From Rhodoglobus vestalii (lineage in GTDB: Bacteria > Actinomycetota > Actinomycetes > Actinomycetales > Microbacteriaceae): DNA of 64,000 nt. The position numbers and the translations under genes are program-made. This document shows positions 45,117 through 53,368 of the stretch, one piece after another. Within the stretch, counting starts at the first letter, position 1. Every line of letters begins with the position of its first letter. The DNA lies in assembly GCF_006788895.1 (NCBI RefSeq), contig NZ_VFRA01000001.1:868001-932000 (forward strand). The letters run 5' to 3'. A model generated the notes under the pieces. It had not been told where the DNA came from. It saw nothing but the letters and a program-made list of their open reading frames with translations, and did no database searches.

Positions 45117-46153
45117 GAGGCGTCTGCTAGGAGTTCGCGCACGCGCGGAATCACTTGGGTGCCGTACAACTCAATGCTGCGCATCATCTTTTCGTGAGGC
45201 AGGGTGCCCGCACTGTACTTCATGTCGAATCGTTGGATGCCGAGAGCCAAGAAAGTCTTGGCCATCTTCTGGGCTACGGTTTCCGGCGATCCGGCGTACA
45301 TCGAACCGTGCTGCACTTCACCGATGAATTCTTCTTCAGTGGATGCCGGCCACCCCCGCTCGCGGCCGATGCGGTCACGCATCACCCGGTAGTGCGGCCA
45401 CAGTTCTTCGACAACATCGTCATCTGACTCGGTGATGTAGCCGGGCGAGTGCACCGCGATCGGCAGGTCGGGCTTGCCAAGCTCGGCAAGTGCGCGGTGG
45501 AAGAGTTCGGTGTAGGGCGCGAAACGTTCGGGTTGGCCACCGATAATGGCAAGCACCAGTGGCATCCCATAGCGGGCGGCGCGCACCACAGATTCGGGGC
45601 TTCCGCCCACACCAATCCAGGTGTTGAGCTTGCCCGACTCGGTGCGCGGAAAGACTTCCTGATTGTTGAGGTCCGCCCGCAGCGTTCCCTTCCATGTCAC
45701 CGGCTCTTCCTTGATGAGCTCAGAGAACAGGTCAAGCTTCTCTGAAAACAGCGTCTCGTAATCACCCAGGTTGTAGCCGAAGAGTGGGAACGATTCGGTG
45801 AACGACCCACGGCCGAGGATGATCTCTGCACGGCCGTTCGAGAGTGCATCAACAGTGGCAAATCGTTCGTAAACCCGCACCGGATCGTCTGAGCTGAGTA
45901 CCGTCACGGCCGAACCCAGCTGGATCTTGGTGGTCGCCATCGCGAGAGCTGCCAGCACCGTTTCCGGAGCGGAGATTGCGAAATCATCGCGATGGTGCTC
46001 TCCCACCCCGAAGTAGTCGATGCCGAGCTTGTCGGCCAAGACACCCTCAGCAACAACATTGCGGATGACCTGGGCTTGACTCAACAGCGTGCCACTTTCG
46101 CCTACCGTAACGTCGCCAAATGTGCCGAGGCCAAACTGAACCTGCTGATTCAC
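45113..46153 (-). CDS. LLM class flavin-dependent oxidoreductase
   Basis: A 346-residue luciferase-like TIM-barrel enzyme using FMN or F420. Family landmarks are GIDYFGVGEHHRDDFAISAPETVLAALA, IQLGSAVTVLSSDDPVRVYERFATVDALSNGRAEIILGRGSF and GGSPESVVRAARYG. It converges with the DUF4349 gene, overlapping its end by four bases. The reaction is unknown; this branch is often called an alkanal monooxygenase-like or N5,N10-methylene-H4MPT reductase-like protein. Confidence 0.88.
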   Translation of the reverse strand: MNQQVQFGLGTFGDVTVGESGTLLSQAQVIRNVVAEGVLADKLGIDYFGVGEHHRDDFAISAPETVLAALAMATTKIQLGSAVTVLSSDDPVRVYERFATVDALSNGRAEIILGRGSFTESFPLFGYNLGDYETLFSEKLDLFSELIKEEPVTWKGTLRADLNNQEVFPRTESGKLNTWIGVGGSPESVVRAARYGMPLVLAIIGGQPERFAPYTELFHRALAELGKPDLPIAVHSPGYITESDDDVVEELWPHYRVMRDRIGRERGWPASTEEEFIGEVQHGSMYAGSPETVAQKMAKTFLALGIQRFDMKYSAGTLPHEKMMRSIELYGTQVIPRVRELLADAS

Positions 46154-46286
46154 GAGCTTCCTTTCGCTGTGACGCAGTACGCGTCGTTAGCCAAAACCGA
46201 AGTCGCGCATCCGTTATTCCACGATGGCGACACTAATACCATCACACGGCGGAAAGGCCCTCTGGCGGAGATACGCCGCATGCAGC

Positions 46287-46315
46287 AGTGCCCCGGTCGT
46301 GGTGACCGGGGCACT
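46287..46315. terminator. Perfect 12-bp hairpin between the truncated membrane gene and the LLM gene
   Basis: AGTGCCCCGGTC (46287-46298) pairs with GACCGGGGCACT (46304-46315) around a five-base loop. It lies 36 bases past the end of the leftward membrane fragment and upstream of the LLM gene. There is no T-tract on the leftward strand, so it is a structural terminator of the actinobacterial kind at best. Confidence 0.55.
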
Positions 46316-46350
46316 TCTGTGGCTGCTTCTACGTGATCGGTTTCCTGTTC

Positions 46351-46959
46351 TTACGCTGCGGTGAGCGTGTTCGTCGCCGCGATGAGGGTAACGATGGCTG
46401 CGTTGATGAAGCCAGCAATATAAGGGTTGTTCGTCTCACGGTAAATCTTGCGTGTGAGAACTGCCGTCGCCGCCAGGATGACGACCACGGGGAACAGCCA
46501 GATGCTGAAGATGCCGGGGACGCCATCGATTGTGTCGCCCGTGACGAAGAACGTCGTGTACTGAGCAACCACGAGCACAAGCGGACCCAGGGCATTGAAG
46601 AACGCGAGCAGTGCCGTGTTGATCCACTCCTTGCCGCGAATGGAGAAACGGTTGAACGCGTTGATAGCCACGGAGTTCGCGAGGAAGTAGATACCAAACA
46701 GCGGCCGGAGCATCAGCGCGATTCCGATCTTGTCAGGCGTGAACGCCTTGACCGCGATAACCCACCAGCGGAAGTCGGTCTTGAAGAAGTAGTCGAGAAC
46801 GAATACGAGCCCGTACGCCGAAATGACCACGACAACACCGAGCCCGATGCCGTGGAAGAACTTCCTCCACCCCGGCAATACTCCGGATGCACGAAGGTTG
46901 AGGCCATTCTTGCGGCCAAAGATCAGGTAAGAGATCGTCATGATGATGATCGCCGCCAT
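46351..46959 (-). pseudogene. 3' fragment of a polytopic membrane protein gene, fused to glpK remnant
   Basis: About 202 residues with six or so hydrophobic segments (SYLIFGRKNG, KFFHGIGLGVVVVISAYGLVFVLDYFFKTDFRWWV, LRPLFGIYFLANSVAINAFNRF and GFINAAIVTLIAATN). It resembles the C-terminal membrane part of large alpha/beta-hydrolase-type membrane proteins, by memory only. Its 5' end is lost: immediately upstream the sequence is glpK in another frame, joined at 46951-46957 (GGCGGCG). An ATG at the junction opens the frame by chance, so a truncated product could still be made. Confidence 0.6.
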
Positions 46960-47989
46960 TGTCTTCGACTTCGAGGGCGAGGCGCTCAACATCGGGGGCG
47001 TCAGAGAACATGCCCAGGTTGTCGCGAAGCCACTGGATGAGCGATCCGGTAACAGCGATGGAACCTTCGAGCGCATACACCGGAGCGGCATCACCGATTT
47101 TGTAGCAGACGGTGGTGATGAGCCCGTTATTGCTGTGCACGCGCTTGGTTCCCGTGTTCAGCAGCAAGAAGTTGCCGGTGCCGTAGGTGTTCTTGGCCAT
47201 GCCCTCGCTGAAACAGACTTGCCCAAACGTGGCAGCCTGCTGGTCGCCAAGGATGCCCGCAATGGGAACCCCGCGCAGCGAACCGTGGTCACGGCAGTGG
47301 CCGAACAATTCGCTTGAGGAACGAATCTCGGGCAGCATCGACATCGGGATGCCCATGTCTGCGGCGATATCATCGCGCCACTGCAGGGTGTCGAGATCCA
47401 TCAGCATGGTGCGGGAAGCGTTGGTGACATCGGTCGCGCGCACTCCTCCGTCGATACCGCCGGTGAGGTTCCAGAGCAGCCAGGTGTCGATGGTTCCGAA
47501 CAGCAGGTCGCCGCGGTCGGCTGCCTCTTGAGCGCCATCGATGTACCGGAGAATCCAGGTGACCTTGGGGCAGGCAAAGTAGGGGTCCAACGGCAGCCCT
47601 GTGATGGCCTTGTATTTCTCAAGACCCTCCACGCCGGCCAGTTCGTTCACGATGTGCTGGGTGCTGGTGTCTTGCCACACAATTGCGTTGGTCACGGGTG
47701 TGGCGGTGAGTTTGTTCCGGACGACCGTGGTTTCGCGCTGGTTCGCGATGTCTACTGCGGCGATGTCTTGATAGGTCAGGTTGGTGCGAGCCAGGGAAAG
47801 GCTCACCGTTTCACGGACGTTGTACCAAATTTCGATCGGGTCATGTTCAACCCATCCGGCTCGCGGGAAAATCTCCTCATGTTCGAGCTGACCGCTCGAG
47901 ACAATACGCGCCTCATGATCAAAGATGATCGAGCGCGAACTCGTCGTTCCTTGGTCAATTCACAAAATGTACTGGGTCTTTTTCGGCAT
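46951..47989 (-). pseudogene. glpK: Glycerol kinase pseudogene (stop at codon 10, 3' end deleted)
   Basis: The reading begins MPKKTQYIL at 47989, then a TGA at 47960-47962, then continues in frame as IDQGTTSSRSIIFDHEARIVSSGQLEHE, the canonical glycerol kinase N-terminus. Everything matches glycerol kinase through QWRDDIAADMGIPMSMLPEI, CFSEGMAKNTYGTGNFLLLNTG and LALEVEDNGG, about residue 340 of roughly 500. There it is cut off and joined to a membrane protein gene. An Arg in TTVVRNK where Trp is usual is a further change. Kinase activity from this copy is not expected. It lies next to intact glpD, in the usual glp order. Confidence 0.85.
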
Positions 47990-48036
47990 GTCTCCATTGA
48001 TCGTCTGGGTGCGTTGTGGTGCTCGGAGTGCGAGTG

Positions 48037-49827
48037 TTACGACTGTTCGGCTTCAGCTTCAGTTGCGTCTTCGGTTGGTGTGGCAAGTGGCACAATCTGC
48101 GGCGCGGCCTCGCGAACTTCAGACGCGCTCTCGTCGTCGCGCTTCAGCGATGCGGCTGCTACAGCATCCACCATCTGGTGGTAGACGGCGACCTCGTGCG
48201 CGGTGGTCTGCTCACTCCAGCCGAGGAGGGGGGCGGCGATCTCGGCGACCTCGGGCACTGCCGCGATCCCTTCGTTGAGGTATTCGTAGTTCATCCGCGT
48301 GCGGCGAACCATGAGGTCTTCGAGGTGGAGTGCGCCCTCGTGGGTGATCGCATAGACAATCTCGACGCGGAGGTATGCGGATGCGTGGGCAAGGGGTTGT
48401 GACATGGTCGGTTCGGCATCAGCGATAGCGGCGATCTCAGCGATATTGGCACCGTAGCGGTGCAGCAGGTGGTCGATCATCTGGTCGTTCCACCCGAAGC
48501 GCTCACTCAATTCTCGCGTGTTGTCGCGTGCGTCGTCGAGGCCTTCAGCACCCAGCAGGGCGATGGATGCGGTGGTCGACGGGTTCGCTTTCGCGGCGAC
48601 TTTTCCGAGCGCAAAGTCGACCGCGTCTTTCGCCATCACGCGATAGGTGGTGAACTTTCCGCCAGCGATCACCGTGAGGCCTGGAATGGGCGAGGCAACG
48701 GTGTGCTCTCGCGAAACCTTCGCAGAGTTGGTGCCCTCCATCGTGCCGGGCTGCAGCAGCGGGCGAAGTCCAGCCCAGGTGCCGATCACGTCGGAGCGAT
48801 CGATGGGGTCGGCAAGCACGGCGTTCGCTTCGGCAATGACGTAGTCAATGTCATCCGCGGTGGCGGCGGGGTTGAGTAGATTCTCTTTCCACGGGGTGTC
48901 GGTGGTGCCAATAACCCAGTACCGCGACCACGGAATCACGAACAGGACGCTCGTGGAGGTTTGCAGAATCAGGCCAGCTTCACCCGAGATGCGTTCGCGA
49001 GGAACAACAATGTGGATGCCCTTGGACGCTAGCACTTTCAGTCCACCACTCTGGTGTGCCAGCGCCTGAGTTTCGCCCGTCCACACACCGGTGGAGTTGA
49101 TCACTGCGGTGGCCCGCACGGGGAACGTGGTTCCGGTCTCAAGATCGACGAGTACCGCGCCATTGACGACGCCATCGCCGTTCTTGGTGATCTCGACTAC
49201 CTGTGTGCGGCTAGCGGCATACGCGCCGTGAGTGTGCGCGGTACGAATCACATTAACGACATACCGGGCGTCGTCGACGTTGGCGTCCCAATACTCGATC
49301 GCACCGACGGCCGCATCATGGGCCAGCCCCGGAAAGCGAGCCGCGAGCTGCTTTCGCGAAAGGTGGCGGTGCCAGGGCACGCTGCGCTTGCCCTTCGCTT
49401 TGCCCGTGCTGACGGTGGCAAGAAAGTCGTAGAGCGCAATTCCTGCGCCAACGAAGGCACGCTCCCACACCCGGTGACGCAGCGGGTAAAGAAACGGAAG
49501 CGGGCGAACGAGGTGCGGGGCCACATTGTTCAGCAGAAGGTCCCGCTCGGTGAGTGCCTCGTGAACGAGCTTGAAGTCCAACATCTGCAGGTAGCGCAGT
49601 CCGCCGTGGATCAGTTTGCTTGCCCGGCTGGATGAGCCCGCCGCCCAGTCCTGCGCCTCAACAACGGCGGTTTCTAGGCCACGCGCCGCGGCATCCAAAG
49701 CAATGCCAGCACCGGTGATTCCGCCTCCAATGACCAATACGTCAAGCTCACGACCCGGCTGCGTGCTGTCGACGAGGCGCTGGATGGCGCTGTCACGGGT
49801 TTCTCGTGTGAGGGACTGATCATTCAT
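48037..49827 (-). CDS. glpD: Glycerol-3-phosphate dehydrogenase, FAD-dependent
   Basis: A 596-residue membrane-associated flavoenzyme oxidising glycerol 3-phosphate to dihydroxyacetone phosphate and feeding the quinone pool. The FAD motif DVLVIGGGITGAGIALDAAARG is at residues 30-51; SSRASKLIHGGLRYL, INSTGVWTGE and PWSRYWVIGTTDTPWKENL are family signatures, and the C-terminal helical domain is complete, with a 30-residue acidic, Ala-rich tail. The gene is intact although glpK behind it is broken, so it may serve G3P from lipids or uptake. A divergent SorC-type regulator lies 99 bases upstream. Confidence 0.94.
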   Translation of the reverse strand: MNDQSLTRETRDSAIQRLVDSTQPGRELDVLVIGGGITGAGIALDAAARGLETAVVEAQDWAAGSSSRASKLIHGGLRYLQMLDFKLVHEALTERDLLLNNVAPHLVRPLPFLYPLRHRVWERAFVGAGIALYDFLATVSTGKAKGKRSVPWHRHLSRKQLAARFPGLAHDAAVGAIEYWDANVDDARYVVNVIRTAHTHGAYAASRTQVVEITKNGDGVVNGAVLVDLETGTTFPVRATAVINSTGVWTGETQALAHQSGGLKVLASKGIHIVVPRERISGEAGLILQTSTSVLFVIPWSRYWVIGTTDTPWKENLLNPAATADDIDYVIAEANAVLADPIDRSDVIGTWAGLRPLLQPGTMEGTNSAKVSREHTVASPIPGLTVIAGGKFTTYRVMAKDAVDFALGKVAAKANPSTTASIALLGAEGLDDARDNTRELSERFGWNDQMIDHLLHRYGANIAEIAAIADAEPTMSQPLAHASAYLRVEIVYAITHEGALHLEDLMVRRTRMNYEYLNEGIAAVPEVAEIAAPLLGWSEQTTAHEVAVYHQMVDAVAAASLKRDDESASEVREAAPQIVPLATPTEDATEAEAEQS

Positions 49828-49926
49828 GAAAGCTAGGTTTCTTTCTGGTGGCGGTTGTCGACGGCGAGCCTGCGAATTTTCTGAGATAACCCACTGAAGA
49901 GCAGCGTATTACGTCGTGAGGGCCAA

Positions 49927-50979
49927 ATGGCAAACCAGGCAGCACATCTGCACGAACGTGCAAGGATGGAACCTATGGAACGTGAAGAGGCAATGCTGGC
50001 CGCATCATCGATGTACTACCTTCAGGACATCAAGATGGAGACCATCGCGAGTCGCCTGCACATGTCCCGCTCGAGTGTGTCTCGTTTGCTCCGTGACGCA
50101 CGCGAGAGTGGACTGGTAGAGATTTCGCTCCGGCCGACCCCCACGCGCGGACCTGGGCTCGCCAAAAAGATCGCGACATGTTTTGGGGTTGAGGCCCACG
50201 TTGTGCCGGTTGCCGATCTTGCTGATGAGCCCGAACGCCTCGATCAGGTCGCCAGAACCACCGCTCGAATCGTGACCGGGTGGTTCGATTCCGACATGAT
50301 TATGGGCGTCGCCTGGGGAACCACCCTGGCGGCAATTGCGCGGCATCTGGGTAAGAAACCGACACGAGGAAGTGCCATAGTGCAGCTCAACGGGGCGGCC
50401 AATGTGCGCACCTCAGGAGTCGAATACGCGGGCAGTCTGATCGCCGGATTCGGCGAAGCGTTCGACGCTCAGGTGCACCTATTCCCCGTTCCGGCATTCT
50501 TCGATTACGCCGAAACTCGCAACGCGATGTGGTCAGAACGGTCGATTGTGCGAGTGCTCGAATATCAGCGTCGAGCTGACATCGCCCTGTTCTCAATCGG
50601 CGCTATCGCGGGTGAAGTTCCCAGCCACGTTTACTCGGCTGGTTACCTCGAAGCCGCCGACATCCAGACGCTCGATAGCGAAGGGATTGTCGGTGACGTG
50701 TGCACCATCTTCTTGCGCAAAGATGGCACCTACGAAGACCTCTCGATGAACGCACGTGCAACGGGACCAACACCGGCTGAACTGCGCTCGATCCCCCGCC
50801 GCATTTGCGGGGTCGCCGGCGATAACAAGGTTGTACCCCTGCTGGCGGCACTGCGCGCCGGGGTCATCACTGACTTGGTAGTTGATGAACAGACCGCCAC
50901 AAAGCTGATCGAATATGTGCTGGCACTGAAAGATGACCCTGTTCCTGAGGCGGAAAGTGCCTTGCAAGTAGCCAATTAG
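49927..50979 (+). CDS. Sugar-binding transcriptional regulator, SorC/DeoR family
   Basis: A regulator of up to 350 residues. The helix-turn-helix is near the start (MYYLQDIKMETIASRLHMSRSSVSRLLRDARESGLVEI), followed by the SorC sugar-phosphate-binding domain (VAWGTTLAAIARHL, RRADIALFSIGAIAG, GVAGDNKVVPLLAALRAG). The ATG at 49927 has GAGGG four bases upstream. An ATG at 49975 has AAGGA at eight bases and a palindrome just upstream and is an equally good start (334 residues). Divergent from glpD, it probably controls glycerol 3-phosphate or a polyol pathway. It converges on lpdA with a four-base overlap. Confidence 0.85.
   Translation: MANQAAHLHERARMEPMEREEAMLAASSMYYLQDIKMETIASRLHMSRSSVSRLLRDARESGLVEISLRPTPTRGPGLAKKIATCFGVEAHVVPVADLADEPERLDQVARTTARIVTGWFDSDMIMGVAWGTTLAAIARHLGKKPTRGSAIVQLNGAANVRTSGVEYAGSLIAGFGEAFDAQVHLFPVPAFFDYAETRNAMWSERSIVRVLEYQRRADIALFSIGAIAGEVPSHVYSAGYLEAADIQTLDSEGIVGDVCTIFLRKDGTYEDLSMNARATGPTPAELRSIPRRICGVAGDNKVVPLLAALRAGVITDLVVDEQTATKLIEYVLALKDDPVPEAESALQVAN
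49949..49962. promoter_or_regulatory. TGCACG-AA-CGTGCA palindrome at the sorC-type gene start
   Basis: Six-base perfect arms around a central AA lie 12 bases upstream of the alternative ATG at 49975, inside the coding sequence if the 49927 start is used. A candidate autoregulatory operator, it favours the downstream start. Confidence 0.4.
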
Positions 50980-52412
50980 TGAACGATGTGCATGGCGCGC
51001 GCCGCATCCGTAATGCTGCCCGTCAGTGACGGGTAGACGGAGAATGCGCGAGCAATCTGGTCGACTGTTAGGCGGTGCTCCACCGCGAGCGCGACCGAAA
51101 TAATCAGCTCGGAGGCATTGGGCGCCACGATAACACCGCCGATGACAGTGCCCGAGCCGGTGCGGGCAAAAAGCTTCACGAAGCCGTCTTTGATGCCCAT
51201 CATCTTGGCGCGTGGGTTTGACGCCAGCGGCAGCTTATAGATCGTTCCCTGGACCAGCCCATCTTCGATCTGCTTTTGCGTCCACCCCACGGTGGCAATC
51301 TCTGGCTGGGTGAAAATATTGGAGGCTACGTTGCGCAATTCAATCGGCGTGACACCATCACCCATGGCATGGAAGACCGCGGTGCGGCCCTGCATCGATG
51401 CCACCGACGCCAGTGGGAAAAAGTCGGAACAGTCACCGGCCGCGTAAATTGACGGCATTGAGGTGCGAGCAACCCGATTGACACGGATGTGGCCAGACTC
51501 CGTCAGCTGCACACCCGCTTCTTCGAGCCCCAGATTTTCGGTGTTCGGCAGTGAACCAACCGCCATCAGGCAGTGGCTGCCGTCAACTGTGGTTCCGTCT
51601 TGCAGGGTAGCGACGACTCCGTCTTTTGTGGTCTTCACTGATTGAGCGCGCGACTTGGAGAGCACCGTCATACCGTTGCGCTTGAAGACATCTTCAATAA
51701 CGCGAGCGGCGTCTTCATCTTCTCCCGGCAGCACTCGGTCGCGCGACGAGATCAGGGTGACTTTGGCGCCAAGAGCCGTATACGCGGAGGCAAATTCGGC
51801 GCCGGTGACGCCCGAACCAACCACGATGAGGTGCTCCGGAGTTTGGTCGAGTGTGTAGAGCTGAGTCCAGGTGAGGATGCGCTTGCCGTCAGGCATCGCG
51901 GAGTCAAGCAACCGCGGGCGCGCGCCGACCGAAACAATCACCGTATCGGCGTCGATCTCGTCGAAATCAGTACCGGCAACGCCCTTACCCGTAGAAACGA
52001 CCAGTCGCTGGGGGCCATCAAGACGGCCCTCGCCTTCGATCACGCGCACGCCAGCTTTGATGAGTTGAGACTTCATATCGTCGGACTGCTGCTGAGCCAA
52101 CCGCATGAGCCGCGCGTTGACGGCAGCCAAGTTGACCGTGATTTCGGGCCGAACGATGCGGCCAGAGTCGCCACGAGAATAAAACTGCACGCCCAAATCG
52201 GCGGCACCTCGAATAGCATTCGTCGCCTCAGCGGTCGCGATCAGAGTCTTTGACGGAACGACATCCGTGAGTACCGCGGCCCCACCGACACCGGCACGTT
52301 CGACCAACGTCACCTCGGCCCCCAATTGCGCTCCCGCAAGGGCTGCTTCGTAGCCGCCGGGGCCACCGCCGAGTATTGCGATACGTTGCGTGCGCTCGAA
52401 CTCATAGGCCAT
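50976..52412 (-). CDS. lpdA: NAD(P)H-quinone dehydrogenase (LpdA-type flavoprotein)
   Basis: A 478-residue pyridine nucleotide-disulfide oxidoreductase-fold protein. The FAD motif AILGGGPGGYEAA is at residues 12-24. In place of the lipoamide dehydrogenase redox disulfide (GGTCLNVGCIPSK) it reads GGAAVLTDVVPSK with both cysteines absent, as in Mycobacterium tuberculosis LpdA (Rv3303c), which reduces quinones. The NAD motif is VVGSGVTGAEFASAY, and the C-terminal dimer domain is complete. GAGAAT lies six bases before the ATG. Confidence 0.85.
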   Translation of the reverse strand: MAYEFERTQRIAILGGGPGGYEAALAGAQLGAEVTLVERAGVGGAAVLTDVVPSKTLIATAEATNAIRGAADLGVQFYSRGDSGRIVRPEITVNLAAVNARLMRLAQQQSDDMKSQLIKAGVRVIEGEGRLDGPQRLVVSTGKGVAGTDFDEIDADTVIVSVGARPRLLDSAMPDGKRILTWTQLYTLDQTPEHLIVVGSGVTGAEFASAYTALGAKVTLISSRDRVLPGEDEDAARVIEDVFKRNGMTVLSKSRAQSVKTTKDGVVATLQDGTTVDGSHCLMAVGSLPNTENLGLEEAGVQLTESGHIRVNRVARTSMPSIYAAGDCSDFFPLASVASMQGRTAVFHAMGDGVTPIELRNVASNIFTQPEIATVGWTQKQIEDGLVQGTIYKLPLASNPRAKMMGIKDGFVKLFARTGSGTVIGGVIVAPNASELIISVALAVEHRLTVDQIARAFSVYPSLTGSITDAARAMHIVH

Positions 52413-52531
52413 AGGTCAATTCTCTCGCGCTTCTGCCCCAGCGACAAACCGCGCGCGAAAAATTGTGCACCGCTCAGATTCGCGTCGAACACAGAGGCGT
52501 GTCGCACTCCCCACCGTTTAGAGTGGATGCC

Positions 52532-53368
52532 ATGTCACAGTTGCCCACCACAAATCCTCTCGACGACCCCACCGCAGACCCATTCGCGATTGCGCAATTA
52601 GCCGCTGCAACGATCACAGACCTCACGGGAGTTGAGAAGCACGACATCGCTCTCACTCTGGGCAGCGGCTGGGGCAAGGCCGCCGATATCATCGGAGAAA
52701 CCACGGCGACCCTTGCTGCCGCTGACGTCCCCGGGTTCTCCAAGCCTGCGCTTGAAGGCCACGTTGGCACTATCCGATCCGTACTACTGCCGAACAACAA
52801 GCGTGCGCTCGTCATCGGTGCCCGCACGCATTACTACGAGAACCACGGCGTTCGTCGCGTGGTTCACTCGGTGCGCACCGCCGCTGCAACCGGCGCCAAG
52901 ACGATGATTCTCACCAACGGGGCCGGAGGCATCAAAGACACCTGGACACCGGGAACCCCCGTGCTGATCAGTGACCACCTCAACCTCACCGCCGACTCGC
53001 CACTGGAAGGCGCGACTTTCATCGACCTCACCGATCTTTACAGCAAGCGCCTGCGCGCGATCGCTCAGTCGATCGACCCCAGTCTCGATGAGGGTGTCTA
53101 CACCCAGTTCCGCGGCCCACACTACGAGACCCCCGCCGAAGTGCAGATGGCGAAAATCATGGGTGGCCACATTGTGGGAATGTCCACCGCACTTGAGGCC
53201 ATCGCCGCACGCCAGGCGGGTATGGAAATCTTAGGAATGTCGCTCATCACCAATCTGGCGGCCGGCATCCAGACCACGCCCCTCAGCCACGAAGAAGTCC
53301 TTCAGGCAGGTAAAGACGCTGAAGAACAGATCAGTGCCCTGCTCGCACAGATTGTGATCGCGCTATGA
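52532..53368 (+). CDS. Purine nucleoside phosphorylase (class II, trimeric type)
   Basis: A 278-residue enzyme cleaving inosine, guanosine or deoxy forms with phosphate to base and (deoxy)ribose 1-phosphate. Motifs are LGSGWGKAAD, a HYYENHG phosphate-loop, TNGAGGIKD and FRGPHYETPAEVQM (base-binding Glu). The start at MSQLPTTN is used since similarity begins here; TAGAGT lies seven bases before it. It overlaps the next phosphomutase gene by four bases (ATGA), so ribose 1-phosphate can be passed to it for conversion to the 5-phosphate. Confidence 0.92.
   Translation: MSQLPTTNPLDDPTADPFAIAQLAAATITDLTGVEKHDIALTLGSGWGKAADIIGETTATLAAADVPGFSKPALEGHVGTIRSVLLPNNKRALVIGARTHYYENHGVRRVVHSVRTAAATGAKTMILTNGAGGIKDTWTPGTPVLISDHLNLTADSPLEGATFIDLTDLYSKRLRAIAQSIDPSLDEGVYTQFRGPHYETPAEVQMAKIMGGHIVGMSTALEAIAARQAGMEILGMSLITNLAAGIQTTPLSHEEVLQAGKDAEEQISALLAQIVIAL

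Noticed and set aside
50976..52412. Loss of both redox cysteines in a lipoamide dehydrogenase-like protein
   Set aside because: This is the known form of the NAD(P)H-quinone dehydrogenase LpdA of actinobacteria, not a defect.
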